The notes: generated from the letters alone by a model not told the origin. A stretch of DNA of 64,000 bases from JBDIAG01 sp963835085 (GCA_963835085.1 CAWIED010000001.1:1550001-1614000), one strand, 5' to 3'; counted from the stretch's first letter, positions 1 through 9,259 are shown. Numbers and translations are program-made.

Positions 1-8
1 ACGTGCGT

Positions 9-971
9 CTACGACTTAGTCCACGCAGCGACCTTGTCGGGGTTCGCAGCGATCCACTTGTCGGCGGCGGCAGTGGGCGACATCTTGTCTTCGGCGATGT
101 ACTTGGCGACGAGGTTCTGGTCGTCGTTGGTCCACTTGAAGGCCTTGACCAGCTTGTAGGCAGCGTTGTCCGACTTAGCGAACTTCGTCGAGACGATCTT
201 GTTCAGGTCGTACCTCGGGTAGTCGCAAGCTATCTTGGCCGGATCCGCGTCGCACCCAGCGGTATAGGTAGGCAGGTTGACCTTGACCAGCTTGACCTCG
301 CTCATGAACCACTGTGGCTCGTAGAAGTAGCCGATGACCGGGGTCTTGTTCTGCTCCGCGGTACGGAAAGCCTGAATGAGGGCGGCTTCCGAGCCTGCGT
401 AGACGACCTTGTAGTTGAGGTTCAGGTTCTTGACCAGCGCCTCGTCATTGGTCACGAACGAGGGATCGCCGTCAAGCAGCTGACCCTGGCTTCCGGATTC
501 CGACGTCTTGAACAGGCTGGCGTACTTGTTGAGGTTCTTCCAGTCGGTGATGTCCGGGTACTTCTGCGCCATCCACGGCGGCACGTACCACCCGATGACG
601 CCAAGGTTGCCGGTAAGCCCCGCGTCCTGAGCTGTCTTCTGCTGGTCGATGTACTTCTTCACCAGGTCGGCGTGACCCCAGTTCTCCATGACGACGTCGA
701 TCTCGCCTGACCCCATCCCCTGCCAGGCGACCTCCTCCTTGACGCTCTTGTACGTGACCGTACAGCCGAGCTTCTTGGCGGCGACTTCGCCGACGACATA
801 GGCGTCCGCCGTGTAGCCCACCCAATCGTTCAGCGCCATGTTCATGGTGCACGCGCCACCGGAACCAGAGCTGGACGTCGAGCTGATATTGCCGCCTCCG
901 CATCCGGCCAAAGCCACGATGGACGCCGCAATTGCTGCGACTAGTCCGAGGCCACGTCGTTTTCCGGCCAT
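9..971 (-). CDS. proX: Glycine betaine/choline ABC transporter substrate-binding lipoprotein
   Basis: Extracytoplasmic receptor (OpuAC/ProX type) that hands a quaternary amine to the permease encoded just upstream. The start at 971 gives 320 residues, with an N-terminal KRR, a hydrophobic stretch and a lipobox (LAGC, Cys at about 24), so the mature protein should be a membrane-anchored lipoprotein. A purine-rich GAGAAGGG sits about 10 bases before this ATG. The frame stays open further upstream, but that extension runs into the permease stop region. The body carries the family-typical segment with VMENWGHAD and several Trp residues suited to an aromatic betaine-binding cage. It is the last gene of the five-gene betaine operon, with a 91-bp gap to the permease gene. 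Function is inferred from family and operon; choline versus betaine specificity cannot be read from the sequence. Confidence 0.88.
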   Translation of the reverse strand: MAGKRRGLGLVAAIAASIVALAGCGGGNISSTSSSGSGGACTMNMALNDWVGYTADAYVVGEVAAKKLGCTVTYKSVKEEVAWQGMGSGEIDVVMENWGHADLVKKYIDQQKTAQDAGLTGNLGVIGWYVPPWMAQKYPDITDWKNLNKYASLFKTSESGSQGQLLDGDPSFVTNDEALVKNLNLNYKVVYAGSEAALIQAFRTAEQNKTPVIGYFYEPQWFMSEVKLVKVNLPTYTAGCDADPAKIACDYPRYDLNKIVSTKFAKSDNAAYKLVKAFKWTNDDQNLVAKYIAEDKMSPTAAADKWIAANPDKVAAWTKS

Positions 972-1062
972 AGGGTCAATCCCTTCTCGATACCGGCGGC
1001 GTGACTGCCGTCGGAATTGGTGTGCCGGCACGCTACTGGCCGGGTGGAGGTTCGGCGCCGGC

Positions 1063-3051
1063 CTAGGAACTGCCATAGCGCTGGGAGGAATACATGGTGA
1101 TCCGGTCGATCATGATGCCGAGTGCGGTGATAGCGAAGCCCGCTGCAAGCCCCTTGCCGAAGAGCTGCGATTGCGAGAAGCCGGCTACGACAAAGTAGCC
1201 CAAGGCCCCTCCGCCGACGAGACCGCCGATGACGACCATGGACAACACATACAGCAGGCCCTGGTTGGCGCCGAGCACGATGGACGAGCGCGCCATCGGC
1301 AACTGCACCTTGCTGATCATCTGCCAGACCGTGCTGCCGATGGAATCCGCGGCCTCCACCGTCGTCGGGGCCACACCGCGAATGCCGTCCGAGACGAGCT
1401 TCGTGGCGACCGGCACCGCATAGGCGACGGCGGCCATGATGGCGGTGAACCGGGTGGAGCCGAACAGGGCCAGTGCCGGTACCAGGTAGACGAACGGCGG
1501 AATGGTCTGGAACGCATCGAGAATGGGCCGGAGCACAGCGTCTACCCGGCGACTTCGGCCCATTCCTACCCCGAGGACCATAGCGAAGACCATGACGATG
1601 ACGGTGGCTACCAGACACATCGTCAGGGTGATCATGGAGTCGTTCCACAGCCCGGTCCCGAGAATGATGGCTTCGCAGATCACCACGGCGACGGCCGCGC
1701 GCCATCCACCCAAGGTGGCCCCGACCGCAAGGATGACGACCGCCATCAGCCACCAGGGAGAATCCGAGAGCAAGGTCTGGAGCGGGTTCAGCAGCGAGTA
1801 GGTGACGAGGTTCTTGAAGCCGGTCGTCAAGCCATCAATCGAGCCCACGATGCTGTTCGTGGCCGTCGAGACGCCCGAGGCGAGCGAGGTGCCGACCGAG
1901 GTGGCCGGGAACTGCGCCGCCCAGAGGTAGAACCGGGAGAGGTAGATCGCCACCAACGCCACCACCCCGACCACTCCGAGCACGATCCACCGTCGCCGTG
2001 GATCTGCACCCGTACGGGTCGCAATCTCGGCACGCTGAGAGGCGTTGCTCGTCGTCCGGTCGAGCATGATGGCCATCAGCACGATCGACAGGCCCGCCAC
2101 GAACGCGGTGCCGATGTCGAGGCTCTGCAGGGCCGCCACCACCGGCTTGCCGAGGCCTGGGCTGTTGACCAGTGCCGCAATGGTGGCCATCGACAAGGCG
2201 GCCATCATGCACTGGTTGACGCCGACGATGATGGTCGATCGAGCCATCGGCAGCTGAACCTCGCGCAACAGCTGCATTCCGCTCACGCCGAGCGAACGTG
2301 ACGCCTCGACCGTGCCGGCGGCGACGCTGCGAATACCGTGGGCGGTCACCCTGATCACCGGCGGCAACGCGTAGATGATCGAGACGACCACAGCCGACGA
2401 CGGGCCGATCCCGAAGATGAGCACCAGCGGCGTCAAGTAGGCGAACGACGGCATCGTCTGCATGACGTCGAGAATCGGCGTGATGATCGCCGCGACCGTC
2501 CGCGACTTGGCCGTCCAGATGCCGAGCGGTACACCGATGAGCACGCACAAGATCACCGCGATGAACGTGACGATGAGCGTGTCGATGCTGTCGGGCCAGA
2601 AGCCGAACAGGCCGAACAGGAGCAGCGAACACCCCACGAGCAACGCCGAGCGCAGCCCGGCCGTCGCCAGCGAGAGCCAGGTGAGAATCGCGAACGTGCC
2701 CAACCACCCGATCTGCGGCACCGGGCGCCCCGGGGCCGGCTGGCTGAACGTGGACTGCAGCGTGGTGATGAGCCAGTTGAGCGCGCTGCTGATGCCACCG
2801 ACAACGGTGAAGAACGGGTTGGTGTCGCGGCTGGCGTCGAAACTATCGCGAACGCTGTTGAGCCACAGCTGAAACGAGTTCAGGTCGGCGCCGCCCATCG
2901 CCAGGGTGTCTCGGCCTCTGAACAACGCCCATCCCGCGATCCACACCACGAGAACAACGAGCAAGACGTAGCGCGACTTGAGACGGCGCGACTCGACGAC
3001 GAGCGGCTGGGCTTCTTTCGTGGCCGGCCGTTGCGTCGTCGTAGCGCTCAT
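1063..3051 (-). CDS. proW: Glycine betaine ABC transporter permease, two fused permease domains
   Basis: Inner-membrane channel subunit of the betaine uptake system, 662 residues, about twice the usual ProW length. After a first hydrophobic segment (about 27-45) it contains two homologous MetI-like permease halves. Each has its own EAA-type cytoplasmic loop: the first has VEASRSLGVSG followed by VQLPMARSTI (about 245-270), the second VEAADSIGSTVWQ followed by VQLPMARSSI (about 575-600). The repeated QLPMARS motif shows internal duplication and fusion, so one polypeptide could supply both permease halves of the transporter. The start overlaps the proV stop as ATGA at 3048-3051, indicating translational coupling. 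Family assignment is confident; the one-chain stoichiometry is inference. Confidence 0.88.
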   Translation of the reverse strand: MSATTTQRPATKEAQPLVVESRRLKSRYVLLVVLVVWIAGWALFRGRDTLAMGGADLNSFQLWLNSVRDSFDASRDTNPFFTVVGGISSALNWLITTLQSTFSQPAPGRPVPQIGWLGTFAILTWLSLATAGLRSALLVGCSLLLFGLFGFWPDSIDTLIVTFIAVILCVLIGVPLGIWTAKSRTVAAIITPILDVMQTMPSFAYLTPLVLIFGIGPSSAVVVSIIYALPPVIRVTAHGIRSVAAGTVEASRSLGVSGMQLLREVQLPMARSTIIVGVNQCMMAALSMATIAALVNSPGLGKPVVAALQSLDIGTAFVAGLSIVLMAIMLDRTTSNASQRAEIATRTGADPRRRWIVLGVVGVVALVAIYLSRFYLWAAQFPATSVGTSLASGVSTATNSIVGSIDGLTTGFKNLVTYSLLNPLQTLLSDSPWWLMAVVILAVGATLGGWRAAVAVVICEAIILGTGLWNDSMITLTMCLVATVIVMVFAMVLGVGMGRSRRVDAVLRPILDAFQTIPPFVYLVPALALFGSTRFTAIMAAVAYAVPVATKLVSDGIRGVAPTTVEAADSIGSTVWQMISKVQLPMARSSIVLGANQGLLYVLSMVVIGGLVGGGALGYFVVAGFSQSQLFGKGLAAGFAITALGIMIDRITMYSSQRYGSS

Positions 3052-4130
3052 CGCGCGCCCGCCTGGGCGCCGGCGGCCGCTTCCTCGCCCTCGGCCACGA
3101 CCACGCGCAGGATGTCTTCGTCGTCGACCACCCCGATCACCTGGTCGCCGTCGGTCACGCGCACCGCGCCGTGCCAGTTCAGCACGGTGCGAGCGGCGTC
3201 CTTGATGATGGTCTCCTTGGGAAGCGCGGGCGCACCGGCCCCTTCTCCGTCGCGTGCGGGGCGGGCGACCCAGCCCAAGGTCAGGACGTGCGACTTGGGC
3301 ACCTCCGAGACGAAGTCGCGCACGTACTCGTCCGCTGGAGCTCCTACCACCTCGTCCGGCCGGCCGACTTGCACCACCTCGCCGTCGCGCATGATGAGAA
3401 TGCGATCGCCGAGCTTCAGCGCCTCGGAGAGATCGTGGGTGATGAAGACCATCGTCTTGCCGACCTCGTGATGCAGGCGAATGACCTCGTTCTGCATATC
3501 CCGGCGAATGAGCGGGTCGAGGGCGGAGAACGGCTCGTCGAACATCAGCAGGTCCGGGTCCCCGGCCAGCGCCCGCGCCAGCCCGACGCGCTGCTGCATA
3601 CCGCCGGAAAGCTGGTCCGGATATGACTTCTCGTAGCCGGACAGGCCTACCAGGTCGACCATCTCCTGGGCTCGGGCTCGCCGCTTGTCCTTACCCTCGC
3701 CCCGCACCTCCAACCCGAACCCGACGTTGTCGATCACACGTCGATGCGGCAGCAACCCGAAATGCTGGAACACCATCGACACCTTGTGCCGGCGGATCTC
3801 GCGCAATTGGGCATCGCCCAGGGCCGTGATGTCTTCGCCGAACAGCTTGACCACTCCGGCGGTGGGTTCGATCAGCCGGGTGAGCAACCGCACCAGGGTC
3901 GACTTGCCCGAGCCCGATAGGCCCATCACGACGAACACCTCCCCGGGGGCGACCGTGAACGACACATCGCGCACCCCCACGACGTGGCCCGTCCGGGCCT
4001 GAAGCTCCTTGCGCGACAACGAGGCTTCCGGCGTGTTGATGATCTTGTCGGCCCTGGGGCCGAAGATCTTCCAGAGCTTGTCGACATCAAGCGCCGGCAC
4101 CGACCCGGCCTGGTTGGTGGGGTCAGACAT
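3048..4130 (-). CDS. proV: Glycine betaine ABC transporter ATP-binding protein
   Basis: ATPase that powers betaine import. The chosen start at 4130 (MSDPTNQAG) has GGAGGG five bases upstream and gives 360 residues; the longer open frame would run far into betA. Walker A GLSGSGKST lies at about 70-78, the signature LSGGMQQR at about 175, and Walker B LLMFDEPFSALD at about 195. The C-terminal 80 residues (GAVRVTDGDQVIGVVDDEDIL) resemble one degenerate CBS unit, as in OpuAA/ProV proteins, where CBS domains sense ionic strength. The gene overlaps the betA stop by 8 bases and the permease start by 4, so synthesis is coupled to the betaine-forming enzymes. Confidence 0.9.
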   Translation of the reverse strand: MSDPTNQAGSVPALDVDKLWKIFGPRADKIINTPEASLSRKELQARTGHVVGVRDVSFTVAPGEVFVVMGLSGSGKSTLVRLLTRLIEPTAGVVKLFGEDITALGDAQLREIRRHKVSMVFQHFGLLPHRRVIDNVGFGLEVRGEGKDKRRARAQEMVDLVGLSGYEKSYPDQLSGGMQQRVGLARALAGDPDLLMFDEPFSALDPLIRRDMQNEVIRLHHEVGKTMVFITHDLSEALKLGDRILIMRDGEVVQVGRPDEVVGAPADEYVRDFVSEVPKSHVLTLGWVARPARDGEGAGAPALPKETIIKDAARTVLNWHGAVRVTDGDQVIGVVDDEDILRVVVAEGEEAAAGAQAGAR

Positions 4131-5883
4131 GTCGCCCTCCGATGGCTGAAGGCCGCCCGCCGACTCCCACCTCGGGGTCGGGACGGCCGTCTGGATACAG
4201 CGGGTCCCCCTCACCATGCCGGTAGAACGGCGCGGTCGAGGGCTTCAGTGGCGTATTGCCGGCAATGAGGTCTGCCGCCTTCTCCGCCATCATCATGACC
4301 GGAGCATAGATGTTTCCGTTCGTCACGTACGGCATTGCCGAGGCATCTACCACTCGCAGTCCGTCGACACCGTGGACGCGCATTGACTGTGGATCGAGCA
4401 CTGACTCGGAGTCAACACCCATCCGGGCGGTACACGACGGATGAAGCGCCGTTTCGGCATCTTTCGCAACCCACTCGAGAATTTCCTCGTCGGTCTCCAC
4501 CGCCGTGCCGGGCGAGATCTCCCCGTCGTTGAAGGGGTCGAGGGCCGGCTGGCGCATGATGTTGCGGGTCACCCGGATCGCCTCGATCCACTCCCGCCGG
4601 TCGGTCTCGGTGGACAGATAGTTGAAGAGGATCGACGGGTGCTGGGCCGGATCGGTGCTCGTGATCCGCAGCCGGCCGCGGGCGTCGGAGTACATCGGGC
4701 CCACGTGCACCTGGTAGCCGTGCCCCTGCGTGGGCGACGAGCCGTCGTAGCGGATCGCGATCGGCAGGAAGTGGTACATCAGGTTCGGGTACCTGACCTC
4801 GTCATTGCTGCGCACGAAGCCGCCACCCTCGAAGTGGTTGGTAGCCCCCAGCCCCTGGCGCAGGAACAGCCATTCAGCGGCAAGCTTGGGCCGATTGCGG
4901 TACTTCAGCCCGGGAGCGATGGAGACCGGCAGCTTCGAGGCGTGCTGGATGTAGACCTCCAGGTGATCTTGCATGTGCTCGCCCACGCCCGGCAGGTCGG
5001 CGACGACTTTGATGCCGAGGCTGGTGAGCAGTTCGGCGGGCCCCACACCCGCCAGTTGCAGCAACTGGGGGGAATTGAACGCGCCGCCGCACAGGATCAC
5101 CTCGCCCGCCTGCACTGTGTGGTCCTGGCCGAGGTGGTGGAATCGCACACCGGTGGCGCGGGTGCCATCGAAGTCGATGCCGGTGGCGAAGGCTCTGGTC
5201 AGCACGGTGAGGTTCTTGCGACCCATCACCGGGTGCAGGTAGGCGCGGGCCGCCGACAACCGACGACCCCGGTGTACGTTGCGGTCGAACCGCGCAAAGC
5301 CTTCCTGGCGATAGCCGTTGACGTCATCGGTGGGCGGGTACCCGGCCTCTCGGGTCGCGTCGAAGAAGGCCCCGAACAACGGGTTCGTGGCTGGACCCCG
5401 CTCCAGCACAAGGGGTCCGCCGCCACCGCGCCATTCGTCCGCCCCGGCCAGGCAGGTCTCCATCCTGCGGAAGTAGGGCAGGCAGTGCGCGTAGTCCCAG
5501 ATCTGCATGCCTTCGTCGCCGGCCCAGCGCTCGTAGTCCATCGGGTTGCCCCGCTGGAAGATCATGCCGTTGATGGACGACGACCCACCGAGCACCTTGC
5601 CACGGGCGTGGTAGACCCGCCGACCGCCCATGAAGGGCTCGGGATCGCTTTCGTACTTCCAGTCGTAGAAGCGGCTGCCGATCGGGAACGGCAGCGCTGC
5701 GGGCATGTGGATGAACGGGTCCATCCGGTAGTCGCTGCGTCCGGCTTCCAACACGACGACGCTCGTGCCGGCGTCGGCGCTGAGCCGGTTGGCCAGCGCG
5801 CAGCCGGCAGAGCCGCCGCCGACGATCACGTAGTCGGCTCGGGCAGGGGCAGACAGGGCAGGAGTCTTCACGCGCGGAACCAT
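4123..5883 (-). CDS. betA: Choline dehydrogenase (GMC oxidoreductase)
   Basis: FAD-dependent oxidase/dehydrogenase that takes choline to betaine aldehyde. It has 586 residues, the normal length for BetA. The N-terminal dinucleotide motif DYVIVGGGSAGCALANRLS (about 17-35), the GMC signature around GKVLGGSSSINGMIF, a catalytic-region His in ALHPSCTARMG and the terminal YVTNGNIYAPVMMMAEKAADLI all match the GMC family. It overlaps the betB stop (5868-5870) by 16 bases and the proV start by 8. Other GMC enzymes (alcohol or glucose oxidases) look similar, but adjacency to betB and a betaine transporter makes choline the likely substrate. Confidence 0.9.
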   Translation of the reverse strand: MVPRVKTPALSAPARADYVIVGGGSAGCALANRLSADAGTSVVVLEAGRSDYRMDPFIHMPAALPFPIGSRFYDWKYESDPEPFMGGRRVYHARGKVLGGSSSINGMIFQRGNPMDYERWAGDEGMQIWDYAHCLPYFRRMETCLAGADEWRGGGGPLVLERGPATNPLFGAFFDATREAGYPPTDDVNGYRQEGFARFDRNVHRGRRLSAARAYLHPVMGRKNLTVLTRAFATGIDFDGTRATGVRFHHLGQDHTVQAGEVILCGGAFNSPQLLQLAGVGPAELLTSLGIKVVADLPGVGEHMQDHLEVYIQHASKLPVSIAPGLKYRNRPKLAAEWLFLRQGLGATNHFEGGGFVRSNDEVRYPNLMYHFLPIAIRYDGSSPTQGHGYQVHVGPMYSDARGRLRITSTDPAQHPSILFNYLSTETDRREWIEAIRVTRNIMRQPALDPFNDGEISPGTAVETDEEILEWVAKDAETALHPSCTARMGVDSESVLDPQSMRVHGVDGLRVVDASAMPYVTNGNIYAPVMMMAEKAADLIAGNTPLKPSTAPFYRHGEGDPLYPDGRPDPEVGVGGRPSAIGGRHV

Positions 5884-7376
5884 CCTTGGACGCTAGGGCG
5901 GGTGTTGTGCCAGATGTGCTTGGTCTCGGTGTATTCGGCCAGGCCGTGCAGGCCGAGTTCACGGCCGATACCGGAGCGCTTGAAGCCACCCCACTCGGCC
6001 TGTGCCACGTAGGGGTGGTAGTCGTTGATCCACACCGTGCCCATTCGCAGCTTGCTCGCGACCCGCTCTGCGCGGCCGGCATCCCTCGTCCAGACGGCAC
6101 CGGCGAGCCCGTAGATGCTGTCATTGGCGATGTCGATCGCGGCCTGCTCTGCGGCATCGTCGTCGGTACCTGAGAACGTCTCGACGGTGAGCACTGGTCC
6201 GAACGACTCGTCTTGGGTCACGCTCATCTGCGCAGTGCAGTTGTCGAGCACGGTGGGGAGGTAGAAGTACCCGTCGGCGAACTGATCTCCAGTGGGACGC
6301 TTTCCGCCACAACGCAGTTCGGCGCCTTCCGCCAGTCCCTTGGCCACGTAGCCCTCGACCTTGGCGAGGTGCTGGGCGCTGATCAACGCGCCCGTCTCCG
6401 CGTTCTCGTCAAAAGGACCACCCAGCGTGATCTTGCCGGCCCTAGCCACGAGCCGGTCGACGAAATCGTCCTTGATCGACTCCTCGATGATGAGCCGGGC
6501 ACCGGCTGAGCACACCTGGCCGGAATGCAGGAACACCGCGGTGAGCGCATAGTCGAGAGCGACCTCGAGGTCTGCGTCCGCGAAGACGATGTTGGGGTTC
6601 TTGCCGCCGAGCTCGAGCGCGATCTTCTTCACCGTGCCGGCCGCCGACCGCATGATCGACTGGCCGGTAGGCATGCCACCGGTGAAACTGACCAGATCGA
6701 CGCGTGCGTCCTCGGTCAGCGTGGGACCCACCTCGGCGCCGGCGCCGAGGATCAGGTTGCCGACGCCCTCCGGCAGGCCCGCCTCGGCGAGCACCCGCAG
6801 CAGGTGCACCGACGTGGAGGGGGTGAGCTCGCTCGGCTTGAGGATGAAGGTGTTGCCGGCGGCCAGACAGGGGGCAACCTTCCACGCAGCCTGCAGCAGG
6901 GGGTAGTTCCACGGGGTGATCAGGCTGCAGACGCCGACGGGCTCGGTGACCACGCGGCTGCGGATGTCTGAGCGTCCGGTGTCGATGACTCGCCCAGCCT
7001 CGGCGCCACTGGCCGCCAGAGCGGCATAGAAGCGGAAGACGGTCACGACGTCGGCGACGTCGTATTCGCTCTCCACCAAGCGCTTTCCGGTGTCGAGCGA
7101 TTCGGCGTTGGCGATGATCGCGACGTCTCGCTCCAGCAGGTCTGCCGTGCGGCTCAGCAGGGCGCCCCGCTCAGCGGTGGGGGTATGCGCCCATACTCCC
7201 GAGTCAAAAGCCTCCCGAGCAGCCAGGACGGCCGCCTGCGCGTCCTCGGCGTTCGCTTCGGCCACCTCGGCCACGCGCCGGCCGTCGGCAGGGCAGCGAA
7301 TCTCGCGGGTCTGACCCGAGGACGACCCCTGCCAGCGCCCTGCGATGAACAGCTCTGCGATGGAAATCTCCGACAC
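5868..7376 (-). CDS. betB: Betaine-aldehyde dehydrogenase
   Basis: NAD(P)-dependent aldehyde dehydrogenase that completes choline oxidation to glycine betaine. Family features include the NYPLLQ region, the ELGGKNP segment with the general-base Glu, and the nucleophile Cys in GQVCSAGARL. The start is most likely GTG at 7376 (VSEISIAEL), four bases after GGAGGT; a second in-frame GTG lies at 7382 and an ATG further upstream (7451) lacks a convincing ribosome site. About 502 residues, normal for the family. It is the first gene of the operon, so the promoter should lie between it and the divergent gene at 7789. A glycine betaine role is inferred from context; a broader aldehyde range is possible. 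Confidence 0.9.
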   Translation of the reverse strand: MSEISIAELFIAGRWQGSSSGQTREIRCPADGRRVAEVAEANAEDAQAAVLAAREAFDSGVWAHTPTAERGALLSRTADLLERDVAIIANAESLDTGKRLVESEYDVADVVTVFRFYAALAASGAEAGRVIDTGRSDIRSRVVTEPVGVCSLITPWNYPLLQAAWKVAPCLAAGNTFILKPSELTPSTSVHLLRVLAEAGLPEGVGNLILGAGAEVGPTLTEDARVDLVSFTGGMPTGQSIMRSAAGTVKKIALELGGKNPNIVFADADLEVALDYALTAVFLHSGQVCSAGARLIIEESIKDDFVDRLVARAGKITLGGPFDENAETGALISAQHLAKVEGYVAKGLAEGAELRCGGKRPTGDQFADGYFYLPTVLDNCTAQMSVTQDESFGPVLTVETFSGTDDDAAEQAAIDIANDSIYGLAGAVWTRDAGRAERVASKLRMGTVWINDYHPYVAQAEWGGFKRSGIGRELGLHGLAEYTETKHIWHNTRPSVQGWFRA

Positions 7377-7788
7377 ACACACCTCCGCGCCTGGCCGGCG
7401 AACCCGCCGCCGGCGTTTCGGGTGCGGCAATCGCAGGCCGCGACGGGGCAAGACTTGCGGTCCGCGGCGCTGCGGTCAAGCCTTCCGAGGGACAAAAATG
7501 TTGCGAATTCCGATCCTTGTTGCGTAATTTGCAACAACCCCGGAAAGCTGATGCAGAGAGCCCGCCCGAACCCGCTCCGCCACACCGGATACCGCGCACG
7601 AACCGACTGTGGCCTAGTTGTGACCATGTGCGGCAGCCAGTGAGAGGGCACGAGGGTAGCTTTTAAGTGCTGGAAAGCCATATTCGATCCGCCCTGGTGT
7701 GACCCGCTCACGAGTCATCCTGCGGTTTTCGAGCCACGGCGCGCGGAAGCGCAGACGAGTATCGAATGGGCCTACGGAAAGGACCGAG
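7377..7788. other. Divergent intergenic region between betB and the HdeD-like gene
   Basis: 412 bases without a convincing gene. It must hold the promoter of the betaine operon (leftward) and of the HdeD-like gene (rightward). The only strong structure is the inverted repeat at 7517-7537. A related half-site, TGTTGCGAATT, lies at 7499-7509, 19 bases from the equivalent TGTTGCGTAATT at 7518. Confidence 0.5.
7517..7537. promoter_or_regulatory. Candidate operator for the betaine operon
   Basis: Perfect inverted repeat TTGTTGC-n7-GCAACAA about 140 bases upstream of betB. Its AT-rich centre differs from the GC-rich surroundings. A second half-site at 7499-7509 shares TGTTGCG. A dimeric repressor site is plausible, but no regulator gene adjoins the operon in this window, so the binding protein is unknown. 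Confidence 0.45.
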
Positions 7789-8346
7789 ATGGAACTGGAG
7801 AAGCGTTCACCGACGATGCTGTTCCTCAGCGGAGGGCTGGCAATCGTCTTCGGGCTCATCGCCTCGTTCTGGCCCCTCAGCACCGCCCTGGCGCTCGTGA
7901 TCCTTTGGGGCGCCTATGCCCTCGTGGACGGGGTGTCGGAGTTGGCGACCGCCTTCCGCAAAGAGGTCACAAGGACGCTACGCGTGTTCTATATCGTGGC
8001 CGGTGTCATCGGCGTTCTCGCCGGGCTGTTTGCCATCTTCCGGCCTGTCGCGAGCGTCGTAGCCCTCTCGTGGGTGCTTGGCGTCTGGTTGATAGTGCGC
8101 GGCATCATGGAGGTCGCGGCCGCTTTCGTCGTCACATCCCGCCAGAGGTGGATTCTGGTCGTCGGCGGCATTCTGTGGATCATCGCCGGAGTGATCTTCA
8201 CGGCAAACCCAGGCGTGGCGGCACTTGCGTTGGCCATGTGGCCGGGCATCCTCGCCATCGGCTGGGGCATCCTGCTTGTGGGAGCCGGCCTGGCGGTTCG
8301 CTCGATGACGAAGAACGCAGCCAGCGCGCGCCACCTCCCGGCCTAA
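7789..8346 (+). CDS. HdeD family (DUF308) membrane protein
   Basis: 185-residue integral membrane protein starting at MELEKRSPT, with GGAAAGGA a few bases upstream. Six hydrophobic segments in three pairs are visible, beginning LFLSGGLAIVFGLIASFWPL and including VILWGAYALVDGVSELATAF, VAGVIGVLAGLFAIFRPVAS and LVVGGILWIIAGVIFTANPG. This internal threefold repeat is characteristic of the HdeD/DUF308 family, known in enterobacteria for acid resistance but otherwise uncharacterised. It stands alone, divergent from betB and 157 bases before the TetR gene. The family call is firm; the role here is unknown. Confidence 0.8.
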   Translation: MELEKRSPTMLFLSGGLAIVFGLIASFWPLSTALALVILWGAYALVDGVSELATAFRKEVTRTLRVFYIVAGVIGVLAGLFAIFRPVASVVALSWVLGVWLIVRGIMEVAAAFVVTSRQRWILVVGGILWIIAGVIFTANPGVAALALAMWPGILAIGWGILLVGAGLAVRSMTKNAASARHLPA

Positions 8347-8495
8347 CCATCTGCTCCAAGGCCCCCTTAAGCGCCCGTCGATGACATCGACTGAGCACAC
8401 AACCCCAGCCCGCGACACCGAACGAGCCCGACCCCGGACCTCCAAGCGCCGGAAGCAGCGACCGACCACCCTGGGCCTCACCTGTTGACAGGCTG

Positions 8496-8511
8496 TTGAA
8501 CACGTGGTCAA
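8496..8511. promoter_or_regulatory. Probable TetR operator at the start of the regulator gene
   Basis: Sixteen-base near-perfect palindrome TTGAACACGTGGTCAA (7 of 8 pairs match). It overlaps the first possible GTG start (8504) and lies just after a TTGACA hexamer at 8485-8490. A weaker related sequence, TTAAACGTGGGTTCAA, follows at 8516-8531, 20 bases on. The layout suits autoregulation of the TetR-ABC operon. Confidence 0.5.
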
Positions 8512-9259
8512 GATATTAAACGTGGGTTCAATACAGAATGATGACCTGACACCCCAGGCCAGAATCCGGAACGCTGCGGTCGAGGTGTTCGGTGAGCTTG
8601 GTTTCGCCAAGGCCACGGTGCGCAGCATCGCCGACAGGGCGGGCGTGTCCCCCGGCCTGGTGATCCACCGCTTCGGCAGCAAAGAAGGTCTTCGGCAGGC
8701 TTGCGACGACTGGGTGCTGGAGTTCATCGGCAACGAGAAGCTCGCGGCGCTGGCCGGGCCCCTCCCGAAGTTGCGCGACTACCTCGCCGCGCACCCTGAG
8801 TTCGCCGCGGTATCTGCCTACATTCTTTCGGCGCTGCGGCACGACGGCCCGATAGCCGACGTTCTCTTCGACCGGATGTGCGCCCTCACGCACACTGTGC
8901 TGCGAGCAGGCGTGGCCGCCGGGAGCATGCGTGAACCCCCAGACCTGCAGGCCTCCGCCGCGATCATGGTCGGGTACTCCGTCGGCGCCAATCTGTTCGG
9001 CACCCATATCGCCCGGCAGCTCGGCGGCGCCAGTCTCTGGGACCCACAGGTTAGCGAACGGTATGCGGCCGCCGCCCTTGACCTCTTCACCAACGGTGTC
9101 GTCACCGATGCCGCCCTTGCGGCGATGGTCCGTACGGGTGACGACCAGGGCTCCACGCCCACGCCGCCGGATTCCGCACCGAGTCCCGCCGCCAAGGCCG
9201 TCCGAAAGGCCACTTCACGGCGCACGTCGAAGCAACCCGCTCCCGAGGAGCATGCATGA
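8504..9259 (+). CDS. TetR family transcriptional regulator of an ABC exporter
   Basis: Repressor with an N-terminal TetR helix-turn-helix (ARIRNAAVEVFGELGFAKATVRSIADRAGVSPGLVIHRFGSKEGLRQACD, roughly residues 19-68) and a divergent ligand-binding half. The tail is rich in Pro, Ala and basic residues. The first GTG is at 8504, but the palindrome at 8496-8511 overlaps it, so GTG at 8522 (VGSIQNDD) is an equally good and perhaps leaderless start. The stop overlaps the next ATG as ATGA (9256-9259), so it is co-translated with the exporter genes it probably represses. Confidence 0.85.
   Translation: MVKILNVGSIQNDDLTPQARIRNAAVEVFGELGFAKATVRSIADRAGVSPGLVIHRFGSKEGLRQACDDWVLEFIGNEKLAALAGPLPKLRDYLAAHPEFAAVSAYILSALRHDGPIADVLFDRMCALTHTVLRAGVAAGSMREPPDLQASAAIMVGYSVGANLFGTHIARQLGGASLWDPQVSERYAAAALDLFTNGVVTDAALAAMVRTGDDQGSTPTPPDSAPSPAAKAVRKATSRRTSKQPAPEEHA

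Noticed and set aside
838..2301. A 487-codon plus-strand frame
   Set aside because: Antisense to the permease and receptor genes; composition is rich in Arg, His, Asp and Gly as expected for a shadow.
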